Below are positions 54,692 through 63,574 of a DNA stretch of 64,000 nucleotides, piece by piece. Position 1 is the stretch's first letter, and every line of letters begins with the position of its first letter. The stretch is taken from contig JAFLBN010000003.1 of assembly GCA_017303395.1 (NCBI GenBank), positions 62,001 to 126,000 on the forward strand. Direction: 5' to 3'. Made by a program: the position numbers and the translations under genes. Source of the stretch: Chitinophagales bacterium. Lineage in GTDB: Bacteria; Bacteroidota; Bacteroidia; Chitinophagales; Chitinophagaceae. A model generated the notes under the pieces. It saw only the letters and a list, made by a program, of their open reading frames with translations, was not told the DNA's origin and searched no databases.

Positions 54692-54719
54692 ATTTAGCAT
54701 AAATATACCAATTTAGCAA
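54692..54719. promoter_or_regulatory. Direct repeats in the acs divergent region
   Basis: ATTTAGCAT (54692-54700) and ATTTAGCAA (54711-54719) are 19 bases apart start to start, about two helical turns, in the 119-base region between the InsA-like gene and acs. They are candidates for an operator bound by a regulator of acs; binding is untested. Confidence 0.5.
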
Positions 54720-54781
54720 AATAGATATTTTCTGGTTTAAACTGAATGTGTAACTATGTACTATCAAAATAACGAAAGACT

Positions 54782-56695
54782 ATGTCATATCCGTATCAGA
54801 TAAAAACGCAAGAACAATATCGTGCCGCATGGAATAAAAGTGTGGATGACCCATCAGGTTATTGGGCAGAAGTTGCGTCATCTTTCCTTTGGAGGAAAAG
54901 ATGGGATTCAGTGTTAGAATGGAACTTTAAAGACCCTGACGTAAAATGGTTCAAAGGCGGGAAACTGAATATTACGGAAAACTGTCTGGACAGGCATCTT
55001 GGTACACTTGGCAATAAGCCAGCACTTATTTGGGAACCTAATGATCCTGAAGAACATCACCGAGTAATTACCTATCGAGATCTGCACCATAAAGTAGTAC
55101 AGTTTGCAAATGTGCTGAAGAATAACGGTGTAAAAAAAGGAGACAGGGTTTGCATATACATGGGTATGGTCCCGGAGCTTGCAATTGCTGTATTGGCATG
55201 TGCACGCATAGGTGCTGTACACTCTGTGATATTTGGTGGCTTTAGTGCACAAAGTATTGCGGACAGGCTGCAGGATGCACAAGCAGAATATATAGTGACA
55301 TGCGATGGTGCATATCGTGGCAATAAAGAAATTCCGCTGAAATCTGTTATAGACGATGCACTTGTGCAATGTCGTTTTGTGAAGAAAGTAATAGTACTAA
55401 CACGTACCCGCACTCCTATCAGCATGCTGAAAGGACGCGACCTATGGTGGGAAGATGAAATAAAGAAAGTAGAGACAATGGGCAATCCTGACTGCCCTGC
55501 GGAAGAAATGGATGCAGAAGATCCCTTGTTTATACTATACACATCTGGCTCAACAGGTAAGCCTAAAGGCGTAGTACATACTTGTGGCGGCTACATGGTA
55601 TACACTACCTATTCATTTGTCAACGTATTCCAGTACACACCCGGTGATATCCATTTCTGCACGGCAGATATAGGCTGGATAACAGGACACAGCTATATTT
55701 TATACGGACCGTTGGGTGCAGGAGCAACATCACTGATGTTTGAAGGGGTACCTACATGGCCCGATGCCGGACGCTTTTGGTCTATTGTAGATAAATACAA
55801 AGTAAATATACTCTATACGGCTCCTACTGCCATCCGCAGCCTGATGGGCTATGGTTTAGGGCCTATACAAGGGCATGACCTTAGCAGCCTGAAAGTATTG
55901 GGCTCTGTTGGCGAACCGATTAACGAAGAGGCATGGCACTGGTTTGATGAAAACATTGGTAAAGGCCGCTGCCCTATTGTAGATACATGGTGGCAAACAG
56001 AAACAGGGGGCATTATGATATCGAACATGGCTGGGGTAACTCCTGCTAAACCATCCTATGCTACTTTACCATTGCCGGGCATTCAGCCAATGTTGGTTGA
56101 TGAAAATGGGAATGAAATAACAGGCAATGATGTAAGTGGCAATCTGTGCATTAAACATCCTTGGCCATCTATCATACGCACCACTTATGGCGACCATGAA
56201 AGATGTCGCACCAACTACTTCGCTACATATCCTAACCTGTATTTTACAGGCGATGGTTGCTACAGAGATGAAAATGGCAACTACAGAATTACAGGACGTG
56301 TGGATGATGTACTGAATGTAAGCGGCCACCGTATTGGCACTGCAGAGGTTGAAAATGCCATCAATATGCACGCAGGCGTTGTTGAAAGTGCTGTTGTAGG
56401 CTACCCGCACGATATTAAAGGACAAGGCATATATGCTTACGTAGTGTACAGCAATACACATGGCGATGAAAACCTGACTCGTCAGGACATTATGCAAACA
56501 GTAACCCGCATTATCGGCGCGATTGCGAAACCTGATAAAATACAATTCGTTTCAGGCTTGCCTAAAACACGCAGCGGTAAGATAATGCGCCGTATCCTTC
56601 GTAAAATAGCAGAGGGCGAAACAGATAACCTAGGAGACACAAGTACCCTGCTAGACCCTGGTGTGGTTGACGAGATAAAAAATGGCAAGATTTAA
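54782..56695 (+). CDS. acs: Acetyl-CoA synthetase
   Basis: Cytoplasmic enzyme of 637 residues converting acetate, ATP and CoA to acetyl-CoA. Marks: YTSGSTGKPKGVVHT, acetate-pocket motif VDTWWQTETGG with its Trp, YFTGDGCYRD, and catalytic, acetylatable Lys600 in KTRSGKIMRR. Length is close to the usual 640-650. Divergent from the InsA-like gene, ends at a clear terminator. With the CrbS-like sensor it fits regulated acetate use. No Pat or CobB-type modification gene is in the window. Confidence 0.95.
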   Translation: MSYPYQIKTQEQYRAAWNKSVDDPSGYWAEVASSFLWRKRWDSVLEWNFKDPDVKWFKGGKLNITENCLDRHLGTLGNKPALIWEPNDPEEHHRVITYRDLHHKVVQFANVLKNNGVKKGDRVCIYMGMVPELAIAVLACARIGAVHSVIFGGFSAQSIADRLQDAQAEYIVTCDGAYRGNKEIPLKSVIDDALVQCRFVKKVIVLTRTRTPISMLKGRDLWWEDEIKKVETMGNPDCPAEEMDAEDPLFILYTSGSTGKPKGVVHTCGGYMVYTTYSFVNVFQYTPGDIHFCTADIGWITGHSYILYGPLGAGATSLMFEGVPTWPDAGRFWSIVDKYKVNILYTAPTAIRSLMGYGLGPIQGHDLSSLKVLGSVGEPINEEAWHWFDENIGKGRCPIVDTWWQTETGGIMISNMAGVTPAKPSYATLPLPGIQPMLVDENGNEITGNDVSGNLCIKHPWPSIIRTTYGDHERCRTNYFATYPNLYFTGDGCYRDENGNYRITGRVDDVLNVSGHRIGTAEVENAINMHAGVVESAVVGYPHDIKGQGIYAYVVYSNTHGDENLTRQDIMQTVTRIIGAIAKPDKIQFVSGLPKTRSGKIMRRILRKIAEGETDNLGDTSTLLDPGVVDEIKNGKI

Positions 56696-56721
56696 TATAA
56701 AAGATTAACACTTACTCACGA

Positions 56722-56750
56722 TAAAGGCGGCATAATTGCCGCCTTTATAT
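56722..56750 (+). terminator. Rho-independent terminator of acs
   Basis: A perfect 10-bp stem AAAGGCGGCA / TGCCGCCTTT (56723-56732 with 56737-56746), loop TAAT, 28 bases after the acs stop. Confidence 0.85.
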
Positions 56751-56862
56751 TTTATAATGACCTTGAGTGAGCATTGTCACTAGCACAAATGACTAAAATC
56801 ATATAATAGGTTTTAGAATAGGAATAGAATTGCCTGTATTAATTACTACTAAAAAAGTATAC

Positions 56863-58026
56863 ATGCCATTCTATCATTCTTTAGGACAAATTCCTGATAA
56901 GCGACACGTAGTGTTTAAAGACGCTAAAGGCAAGCTCTATCAGGAAGAGCTGGTAGGCACACAAGGCTTTAGCAGTCTTTCCTCATTGGTATACCACATA
57001 CATCCGCCTACTTGTGTAAAACAAAAAGGTGAACCCTATTCTGTACAACCCAAAATAGCTATAGAGAACAGCCTGAATGCCATGAGCTTTAAAGGCTTTG
57101 ATATAAAACCTGAAGCCGACTACCTGAAAAGCCGTAAGGTATTGTTCGTAAACAGTTCTCTGCATATTGGTCTGGCAGCACCAACCACATCTACCCCGTA
57201 CTTTTTTAAGAATGCAGATGCCGATGAGTTGATATTTGTACATAAAGGCAGTGGCAAATTGCATACAATGTATGGCGAATTGCCATTCAAATATGGGGAT
57301 TATATAGTAATACCTCGCGGCACAGTATATAAGATAGACTTTGATACTGCTGATAACAGATTGCTGATTGTAGAATCATTCAGCCCAATATACACACCTA
57401 AACGTTACAGAAACGATTTCGGTCAGTTGCAGGAGCATTCTCCATTTTGCGAAAGAGACATAAAGCGTCCGCAAAACCTGCAGACAATAGACGAAAAAGG
57501 AGAGTTTGATATTTTCATCAAGAAGAAAGGTACCATTTTCCCTTATGTATACATGTATCACCCGTTTGATGTTGTGGGTTGGGATGGCTATCACTACCCG
57601 TACACGTTCTCCATATTCAACTTCGAACCTTTGACTGGCCGTATACACATGCCGCCGCCGATACATCAGAGTTTTGAAAGTGCCGGTTTCGTAGTGTGTT
57701 CATTCGTACCACGCTTATATGACTACCACCCGGACGCTATACCTGCACCATACCACCACAGCAATATAGATTCAGATGAAATCCTCTACTACGTAGATGG
57801 CGACTTCATGAGCCGTAACAACATACAAAAAGGGCAATTGACACTGCATCCTGGTGGCATTCCACATGGTCCGCACCCGGGTGCTATAGAAAGGAGCATA
57901 GGCAAAAAAGAGACTGAAGAACTTGCTGTAATGATAGACCCTTTTGCACCTGTAATGATTACAGAAGAAGCTTTGGCAATAGACGTAAAAGACTATTACA
58001 AATCGTGGTTGCTTGAAGAAGCATAA
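56863..58026 (+). CDS. hmgA: Homogentisate 1,2-dioxygenase
   Basis: Iron-dependent ring-cleaving enzyme of 387 residues that turns homogentisate into maleylacetoacetate in the tyrosine/phenylalanine pathway. I chose the ATG at 56863 (MPFYHSLG); the frame opens upstream from a TTG at 56830 but adds an unlikely lead. The C-terminal cupin region carries the metal-site pattern: paired His298/His299 in YHHSN, Glu306 in DSDEI and His335 in PHGPH, with EILYYVDGDFMSR between. It is the first gene of a six-gene operon (hmgA, hppD, paaABCD), all plus strand with short gaps. Confidence 0.93.
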   Translation: MPFYHSLGQIPDKRHVVFKDAKGKLYQEELVGTQGFSSLSSLVYHIHPPTCVKQKGEPYSVQPKIAIENSLNAMSFKGFDIKPEADYLKSRKVLFVNSSLHIGLAAPTTSTPYFFKNADADELIFVHKGSGKLHTMYGELPFKYGDYIVIPRGTVYKIDFDTADNRLLIVESFSPIYTPKRYRNDFGQLQEHSPFCERDIKRPQNLQTIDEKGEFDIFIKKKGTIFPYVYMYHPFDVVGWDGYHYPYTFSIFNFEPLTGRIHMPPPIHQSFESAGFVVCSFVPRLYDYHPDAIPAPYHHSNIDSDEILYYVDGDFMSRNNIQKGQLTLHPGGIPHGPHPGAIERSIGKKETEELAVMIDPFAPVMITEEALAIDVKDYYKSWLLEEA

Positions 58027-58060
58027 TCATATTCAGTATTAACGCTCAAATTATTATACG

Positions 58061-59218
58061 ATGGAAAACACAACATTAAAAGAAGTAACCAATTATAACT
58101 ACGGGCTCGAAAAAATATTCGACAAAGCGCAGGATTTCTTACCCATAAATGGCACAGACTATGTGGAGCTGTATGTGGGTAATGCAAAGCAAGCTGCCCA
58201 TTTTTATAAAACCGCGTTCGGTTTTCAGTCTGTTGCATACGCAGGTCTGGAAACAGGCTTGAGAGACAGGGTTTCTTATGTTTTGCAACAAGATAAGATA
58301 CGTCTTGTACTAACTACACCTCTGAAATCGGACAACCCGATCTCTGAACACATTAAAAAACACGGTGACGGCATAAAGGTAATTGCACTTTGGGTGGATG
58401 ATGCTCGCCAAGCATTTGAAGAAACAACAAAACGTGGCGCAAAACCTTATTTTGAACCGGTTGTAGAAAAAGATGAACATGGCGAAGTTGTAAAAGCAGG
58501 AATACATACCTATGGCGAAACAGTTCATATTTTTGTAGAACGCAAAAACTACAACGGCATATTCCTACCTGGTTTCACAAAGTGGACTTCCGAATACAAC
58601 CCAACATCAATAGGTCTTAAATACATTGACCACATGGTTGGTAATGTAGAGCTTGGTGGCATGAACAAATGGGCAGAGTTCTATGCAAACGTAATGGGCT
58701 TTGCAAACCTTGTAACGTTTGACGACAAAGACATTTCTACCCAATACACAGCCTTGATGAGCAAAGTTATGACCAATGGCAATGGCCGTATCAAATTCCC
58801 TATCAATGAGCCTGCACAAGGTTTGAAAAAATCGCAGATAGAAGAATACCTTGACTTTTATGAAGGTGCAGGTTGCCAGCATATTGCGGTAGCAACAGAT
58901 GATATTGTATTTACCATTACAGAAATGCGCAACCGCGGTGTAGAATTCCTGCATGTACCGGGCGACTACTACGATACAGTTGCAGGCCGTGTAGGAGAAA
59001 TAGCAGAAGACCTGGAAGTGCTGAAAAGCCTTGGCATAATGGTAGACCGTGATGAAGAGGGCTACCTGCTACAAATCTTCACAAAACCTGTAGAAGACAG
59101 ACCTACATTGTTCTTTGAAATCATCCAACGCAAGGGGGCCAAATCTTTTGGCAAAGGAAATTTCAAAGCGCTATTCGAGTCTATAGAAGCAGAACAGGCA
59201 AGAAGAGGCACACTCTGA
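58061..59218 (+). CDS. hppD: 4-Hydroxyphenylpyruvate dioxygenase
   Basis: Iron-dependent dioxygenase of 385 residues that makes homogentisate from 4-hydroxyphenylpyruvate. Two vicinal-oxygen-chelate domains are present. Metal ligands sit at His191 (YIDHMVG), His274 ([12 protein letters not shown]) and Glu353 ([10 protein letters not shown]). The C-terminal segment [32 protein letters not shown] region is typical. Its product is the substrate of the hmgA product immediately upstream, 34 bases away; the next gene paaA begins 32 bases downstream. Confidence 0.95.
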   Translation: MENTTLKEVTNYNYGLEKIFDKAQDFLPINGTDYVELYVGNAKQAAHFYKTAFGFQSVAYAGLETGLRDRVSYVLQQDKIRLVLTTPLKSDNPISEHIKKHGDGIKVIALWVDDARQAFEETTKRGAKPYFEPVVEKDEHGEVVKAGIHTYGETVHIFVERKNYNGIFLPGFTKWTSEYNPTSIGLKYIDHMVGNVELGGMNKWAEFYANVMGFANLVTFDDKDISTQYTALMSKVMTNGNGRIKFPINEPAQGLKKSQIEEYLDFYEGAGCQHIAVATDDIVFTITEMRNRGVEFLHVPGDYYDTVAGRVGEIAEDLEVLKSLGIMVDRDEEGYLLQIFTKPVEDRPTLFFEIIQRKGAKSFGKGNFKALFESIEAEQARRGTL

Positions 59219-59250
59219 TTTTATTTCTAAAACATCACAAACCATTTACA

Positions 59251-60219
59251 ATGGATAATGTTCAGAATACCGTGTCAAAAGAAGAAGCACTTTTGGCAAA
59301 ATTTGAAGAAAAGGTTCAGGCAGGTGAAGCCATAGAACCACGCGACTGGATGCCTGAGGCTTACAGAAAGCACCTCATCAGGCAGATGTCTCAACACGCG
59401 CACTCTGAAGTAATAGGTATGCAACCCGAAGGCAATTGGGTGACACGTGCCCCAAGTCTGCGAGCAAAGCAAATACTGCTTGCAAAGATACAAGACGAAG
59501 GAGGTCATGGCTTATACCTATATAGTGCCGCAGAAACACTTGGCATCAGCCGCAAAGAAATGATTGAGCAGTTGCACAATGGCAAAGCCAAATACTCAAA
59601 CATATTCAACTACCCTAGCCTTACCTGGGCAGATATTGGTGCTATTGGCTGGTTAGTAGATGGGGCAGCTATCGTAAATCAGGTATCGCTGCAACGCACA
59701 TCTTATGCACCCTATAGCCGTGCTATGGTTCGCATATGCAAGGAAGAAAGTTTCCACCAACGCCAAGGCTATGAGATAATGGCACAGATGATGCAGGGCA
59801 CCGAAGAACAGCGTGAAATGGCGCAAGACGCTATGAACCGCTGGTGGTGGCCATCACTCATGATGTTTGGCCCGCACGATACAGACTCTCCGCATTCGGC
59901 AGATGCCTTCAGATGGAAGATAAAACGCCATACAAACGATGAACTTCGTCAGAAGTTTATTGATAAAACCGTACAACAGGCAGAGGTGATAGGTCTTACC
60001 ATTCCAGACCCTGACCTGAAATGGAACGAAGCAAAAGGCTGCTACGATTATGGCCGTATCGACTGGGAGGAATTCAATCGTGTGATACGTGGCAATGGCC
60101 CATGCAATAAGCAACGCCTCGACCATCACAAAAAAGTACATGCAGATGGTGCATGGGTTCGTGAAGCTGCAGAAGCATACAAAAACAAACACAAAAAACA
60201 ATCCGTTAATCTAAACTAA
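59251..60219 (+). CDS. paaA: 1,2-Phenylacetyl-CoA epoxidase subunit PaaA
   Basis: Catalytic diiron subunit of 322 residues of the phenylacetyl-CoA epoxidase, which adds oxygen to the aromatic ring of phenylacetyl-CoA. Diiron-ligand motifs are seen at QDEGGHG (Glu83, His86) and [10 protein letters not shown] (Glu166, His169). [13 protein letters not shown] and [13 protein letters not shown] are family marks. Followed after 6 bases by paaB, so subunits are made together. Confidence 0.95.
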   Translation: MDNVQNTVSKEEALLAKFEEKVQAGEAIEPRDWMPEAYRKHLIRQMSQHAHSEVIGMQPEGNWVTRAPSLRAKQILLAKIQDEGGHGLYLYSAAETLGISRKEMIEQLHNGKAKYSNIFNYPSLTWADIGAIGWLVDGAAIVNQVSLQRTSYAPYSRAMVRICKEESFHQRQGYEIMAQMMQGTEEQREMAQDAMNRWWWPSLMMFGPHDTDSPHSADAFRWKIKRHTNDELRQKFIDKTVQQAEVIGLTIPDPDLKWNEAKGCYDYGRIDWEEFNRVIRGNGPCNKQRLDHHKKVHADGAWVREAAEAYKNKHKKQSVNLN

Positions 60220-60225
60220 TCAGTT

Positions 60226-60516
60226 ATGTCTACAGACACTCAATTAGATACGTGGGAAGTATTTATGCAAAGCCGTGCAGGTGCCAACTTCATACATCAG
60301 GGCAGCATACATGCTTCAGATAAGAAAATGGCATTGCAAAATGCAAGAGACACCTATTCTCGCCGCGGAGAAGGTACAAGTATATGGGTAGTACCAACAA
60401 GTGAAATCATAGCATCAAGCCCTGACGATGCAGATATGCTGTTCGACCCATCAAACGATAAGATATACAGAATGCCAACATTCTACACAATGCCGGAAGG
60501 CGCAAAAAACATTTAA
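60226..60516 (+). CDS. paaB: 1,2-Phenylacetyl-CoA epoxidase subunit PaaB
   Basis: Small subunit of 96 residues, needed for assembly or function of the epoxidase complex. It opens with WEVFMQSRAGANFIHQGSIH and continues with ALQNARDTYSRRGEGTSIWVVP, both family-typical. It contains no cofactor site. It lies 6 bases after paaA and 3 bases before paaC. Confidence 0.94.
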   Translation: MSTDTQLDTWEVFMQSRAGANFIHQGSIHASDKKMALQNARDTYSRRGEGTSIWVVPTSEIIASSPDDADMLFDPSNDKIYRMPTFYTMPEGAKNI

Positions 60517-60519
60517 GCT

Positions 60520-61278
60520 ATGGCAAAACAAGATGCTTTATTTAAATACACATTGCGCCTTGGCGATAATGCCCTGATACTTTCACAAAGATTGTCAGAA
60601 TGGTGCAGCTATGCCCCACTGATAGAAGAAGATCTTGCACTAACCAATCTGTCACTTGACATGATAGGCCGTGCGCAGGCATTACTGAAATATGCCGGAG
60701 AGATTGAAGGCATGGGCAAAACAGAAGACACCCTCGCCTTCCGCAGATCTGAAAGGCAGTATTACAACAATCTGCTAGTAGAACAACCCAACGGCGACTT
60801 TGCCTTTACAATGGCAAGGCAACTATTCATTTCAGCATTCGAGCTTTACTTCTACAGTGAAATGGAACACAGTAAAGACAAAACGTTTGCTGCCATTGCT
60901 GCCAAAACACTGAAGGAAGTAAAATACCATCTGGAACATGCAAAGGACTGGGTGATACGTATGGGCGACGGTACAGGCGAAAGCCACTACCGCATACAGC
61001 ATGCTGTGAATGAGCTTTGGATGTATACGGGCGAACTGTTTGAAATGGATGATGTAGACAAAGATCTCATAGAACAAGGTATAGCAACAGACCTTGACGC
61101 CATACGCCCACTGTGGAACAAATACATAGGCGATGTATTGGAAACAGCCGCGCTGATAGTTCCTGAAAATGGCTACATGCAAACAGGCAGCCGCAAAGGC
61201 ATACACACAGAACACTTAGGACACCTGCTTTGCGAAATGCAATATTTGCAACGTGCTTATCCTGATGCGAAATGGTAA
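60520..61278 (+). CDS. paaC: 1,2-Phenylacetyl-CoA epoxidase subunit PaaC
   Basis: Structural partner subunit of 252 residues, with the ferritin-like fold of PaaA but without a full diiron set. Family marks: LRLGDNALILSQRLSEWCS, AQALLKYAGEIEG, and EVKYHLEHAKDWVIRMGDGT. It forms a heterodimer with PaaA. The end overlaps the paaD start by 7 bases. Confidence 0.94.
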   Translation: MAKQDALFKYTLRLGDNALILSQRLSEWCSYAPLIEEDLALTNLSLDMIGRAQALLKYAGEIEGMGKTEDTLAFRRSERQYYNNLLVEQPNGDFAFTMARQLFISAFELYFYSEMEHSKDKTFAAIAAKTLKEVKYHLEHAKDWVIRMGDGTGESHYRIQHAVNELWMYTGELFEMDDVDKDLIEQGIATDLDAIRPLWNKYIGDVLETAALIVPENGYMQTGSRKGIHTEHLGHLLCEMQYLQRAYPDAKW

Positions 61279-61763
61279 TTACAACGTATAGTAAAGAAGA
61301 AATACTTGAGATACTATCTGCCATAGCAGATCCTGAAATACCAGTAGTTAGTATTCAGGAAATAGGTATGCTGCGCGATGTTGTTGTGAGCGAAGATGGC
61401 TATGAAGTATTACTAACGCCAACATATACAGGTTGCCCGGCAATGGGCATCATTGAAGCAGATATCAAGGCTATACTTCAGGAAAAAGGAATAGCGTCTG
61501 TAAAAGTTACATTGATATACTCTCCTGCTTGGTCTACAGACTGGATGAGTGATGAAGCAAAAGAGAAGATGCGCAAGTATGGTATTGCACCACCTGCACA
61601 TTCTTCCTGCGGTAGTATTTTTAAGACAGAACAAGAAGTTGTATGCCCGCACTGCTCATCTCAAGATACAGAAATGATAAGCCGCTTTGGTGCTACAGCA
61701 TGTAAGGCATTATACAAATGCAATAGTTGCAAAGAACCTTTTGAATATTTTAAATGCCACTGA
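61272..61763 (+). CDS. paaD: Phenylacetyl-CoA epoxidase assembly protein PaaD
   Basis: Protein of 163 residues with a MIP18/DUF59-like N-terminal domain (IADPEIPVVSIQEIGMLRDV, TYTGCPAMG with Cys55) and a C-terminal zinc ribbon (Cys125, Cys128, Cys150, Cys153 in CPHC and CNSC). PaaD is needed for maturation of the complex, perhaps for metal-cluster assembly on the reductase PaaE. The start overlaps the end of paaC by 7 bases. No paaE gene follows; the next gene is convergent. Confidence 0.93.
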   Translation: MVITTYSKEEILEILSAIADPEIPVVSIQEIGMLRDVVVSEDGYEVLLTPTYTGCPAMGIIEADIKAILQEKGIASVKVTLIYSPAWSTDWMSDEAKEKMRKYGIAPPAHSSCGSIFKTEQEVVCPHCSSQDTEMISRFGATACKALYKCNSCKEPFEYFKCH

Positions 61764-61788
61764 TGAACTAACCACATCTATATACACT

Positions 61789-61815
61789 ACAAAGCCCCTT
61801 TTAAGGGGCTTTGTG
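61789..61815. terminator. Bidirectional terminator after paaD
   Basis: A perfect 12-bp stem ACAAAGCCCCTT / AAGGGGCTTTGT (61789-61800 with 61803-61814) separates the aromatic operon from the convergent GNAT gene. Confidence 0.8.
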
Positions 61816-61817
61816 TA

Positions 61818-62939
61818 TTAAAACATCTTTTTGAAACAACGCTTACGTTTGTGTTGTATGTGGTCGTAGTTCTTCCAGTGGTTGATAGCTTTTTCATTGG
61901 TTTCTATCATACCGGTAGTCTCTACATATTCAACACCATATTTCTGCATCACTTTTTGCAGTTCGGTAATCAGAATGGCACTAACACCTTGTGCTTGCCA
62001 GTCTGGGTGTATACCTGTAAGCAGTAGGTCTACTACCTTTGGCTTCTTCAAAGCTTGTGTTATATGATACCAACCCAACGGGAAAAGGCTACCCTTCGCC
62101 TTTTGCATTGCTTCACTTAATGAAGGAAGGCTAATGATGAACCCTATCAGATTATTGTCCTTATCTTCAATCAGCTTCACAAACTCAGGATTCAGTATTT
62201 CAAAGTACTTATCTATATAGAAATGCTGTAGCTTTTCGCTCATACTCACAAAGCTGAATAACTCACCAAATGCAGTATTCAACAGGTTTAGCACACGTGG
62301 TGCCTGTGCCTTCATTGCTGCACGGTCAGTAAAGTGAATAACGTTCAGGTTATACCTGCGCTGAATCATGTCATTCAACTTCAATGCTTTCTCAGGTATT
62401 TCTTTTTCAAGCTTCAGCCTGAATTCCACCCAGTCCATTTCCTTCTCATAGCCTGCCTCCTCCATATGCTCTTTATAATATGGTAGATGGTATTCTGATG
62501 CTATTGATGGTAGATGGTCAAAACCCTCTATGAGTATTGCCTGGTGGTCAAGATTGGTAAAACCAAGTGGGCCATGTATCCCAATCATACCTTTTTCTTT
62601 TGCCCAAGCCTCTACTGTATCAAGCAATGCTTTGCTTACTTCTTTATCATCAATAAACTCTAGACGGCTTACGCGGCACATCTGTTCACCTGTCTTTTCG
62701 TTATACGCCTTATTGATTATACCTGCTACACGGCCTGCTACTTTACCGTTTTTTTCTGCAATCCAGAATTTGGCATCGCAGCTTTCAAATGCAGGGTTGG
62801 TAGCTGCCTGAACAGCTTTTGTTTCATCAGATTTGATTGGGGGTACCCAATAACTATTATTCTTGTACAAATCGTAAGGAAACTGTACAAAGGCTTTCAG
62901 ATCATTTGCCGACTCACAGGCTTTAATAGTTACAGACAT
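61818..62939 (-). CDS. GNAT-like acetyltransferase-fold protein
   Basis: Protein of 373 residues with two acetyltransferase-like halves. The N-terminal half contains NSYWVPPIKSDETKAV and FWIAEKNGKVAGRVAGIINKAYNE, the beta-bulge and acetyl-CoA region of GNAT folds. The C-terminal half has VKLIEDKDNNLIGFIISLPSL and VDLLLTGIHPDWQAQGVSAILITELQ. Function and acceptor are unknown; it is a conserved Bacteroidota hypothetical in my recollection. Monocistronic on the minus strand. Confidence 0.7.
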   Translation of the reverse strand: MSVTIKACESANDLKAFVQFPYDLYKNNSYWVPPIKSDETKAVQAATNPAFESCDAKFWIAEKNGKVAGRVAGIINKAYNEKTGEQMCRVSRLEFIDDKEVSKALLDTVEAWAKEKGMIGIHGPLGFTNLDHQAILIEGFDHLPSIASEYHLPYYKEHMEEAGYEKEMDWVEFRLKLEKEIPEKALKLNDMIQRRYNLNVIHFTDRAAMKAQAPRVLNLLNTAFGELFSFVSMSEKLQHFYIDKYFEILNPEFVKLIEDKDNNLIGFIISLPSLSEAMQKAKGSLFPLGWYHITQALKKPKVVDLLLTGIHPDWQAQGVSAILITELQKVMQKYGVEYVETTGMIETNEKAINHWKNYDHIQHKRKRCFKKMF

Positions 62940-63033
62940 TCTTCTCTTGCAGATTAGTTTAACGGGTAAGTACCTAAAGTGGGTACAAAATATGAATTTA
63001 CCACAATAATCTGCCCCATTGTGCCAAATAAAA

Positions 63034-63058
63034 AAGCAAAACCAACTTAGTTTTGCTT
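63034..63058 (-). terminator. Rho-independent terminator
   Basis: On the minus strand an 8-bp stem AGCAAAAC / GTTTTGCT with a 7-base loop is followed by six T, 28 bases after the lipoprotein stop. Confidence 0.8.
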
Positions 63059-63085
63059 CTATTTACAATAGCATAATATCACCTA

Positions 63086-63553
63086 TTACTTCGGAAGAAT
63101 ATATATAGGCCTTGTTGTTATCATATTGCTCTTATTACCTGCTCTGTCTTTTACATATATGTCAAAGCTGAGGGTATCTCCGTCGGGCCTGCTTGGCCTT
63201 AAAACGAAATATGTAAATGCATCAAGATTAATTGTACACTTCATATCCAGCGACTGCCCATCTTTTACCAACCCCTTAGGGAACTCAGGCATTTTCAGAC
63301 CTATTTCGGCATTTGTAGGAGTGCGGCTATCTCTAATAAATATCTCTTTTGTAGAGTCATCGTCAAAAGGCATATCTCCGTCGCCATCTACAATAGTAAA
63401 CATGATAGAAATTGTATCTTTGCCGGCGTTTACAACAGAGTCTTTTGACAAGCCTGAGTAAGCTATTTTAGGTATAGGATCACCACTTGAGGTTTTCTTA
63501 CAAGCAATAAATCCTGTTACTGCAGCAATTAATAAAACGCTATATAACTTCAT
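63086..63553 (-). CDS. Lipoprotein of unknown function, Ig-like
   Basis: Exported lipoprotein of 155 residues (ATG at 63553; an in-frame TTG three codons upstream is unlikely). Lipobox ends FIAC followed by KKTSSG. The soluble part has an acidic DGDGDMPFDDDSTKE stretch and a beta-sandwich-like sequence (ISIMFTIVDGDGD, LSFDIYVKDRAGN) resembling bacterial Ig/cadherin-type surface domains. Role unknown. Confidence 0.7.
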   Translation of the reverse strand: MKLYSVLLIAAVTGFIACKKTSSGDPIPKIAYSGLSKDSVVNAGKDTISIMFTIVDGDGDMPFDDDSTKEIFIRDSRTPTNAEIGLKMPEFPKGLVKDGQSLDMKCTINLDAFTYFVLRPSRPDGDTLSFDIYVKDRAGNKSNMITTRPIYILPK

Positions 63554-63574
63554 ACATTTCAAAGTTAAATAAAA

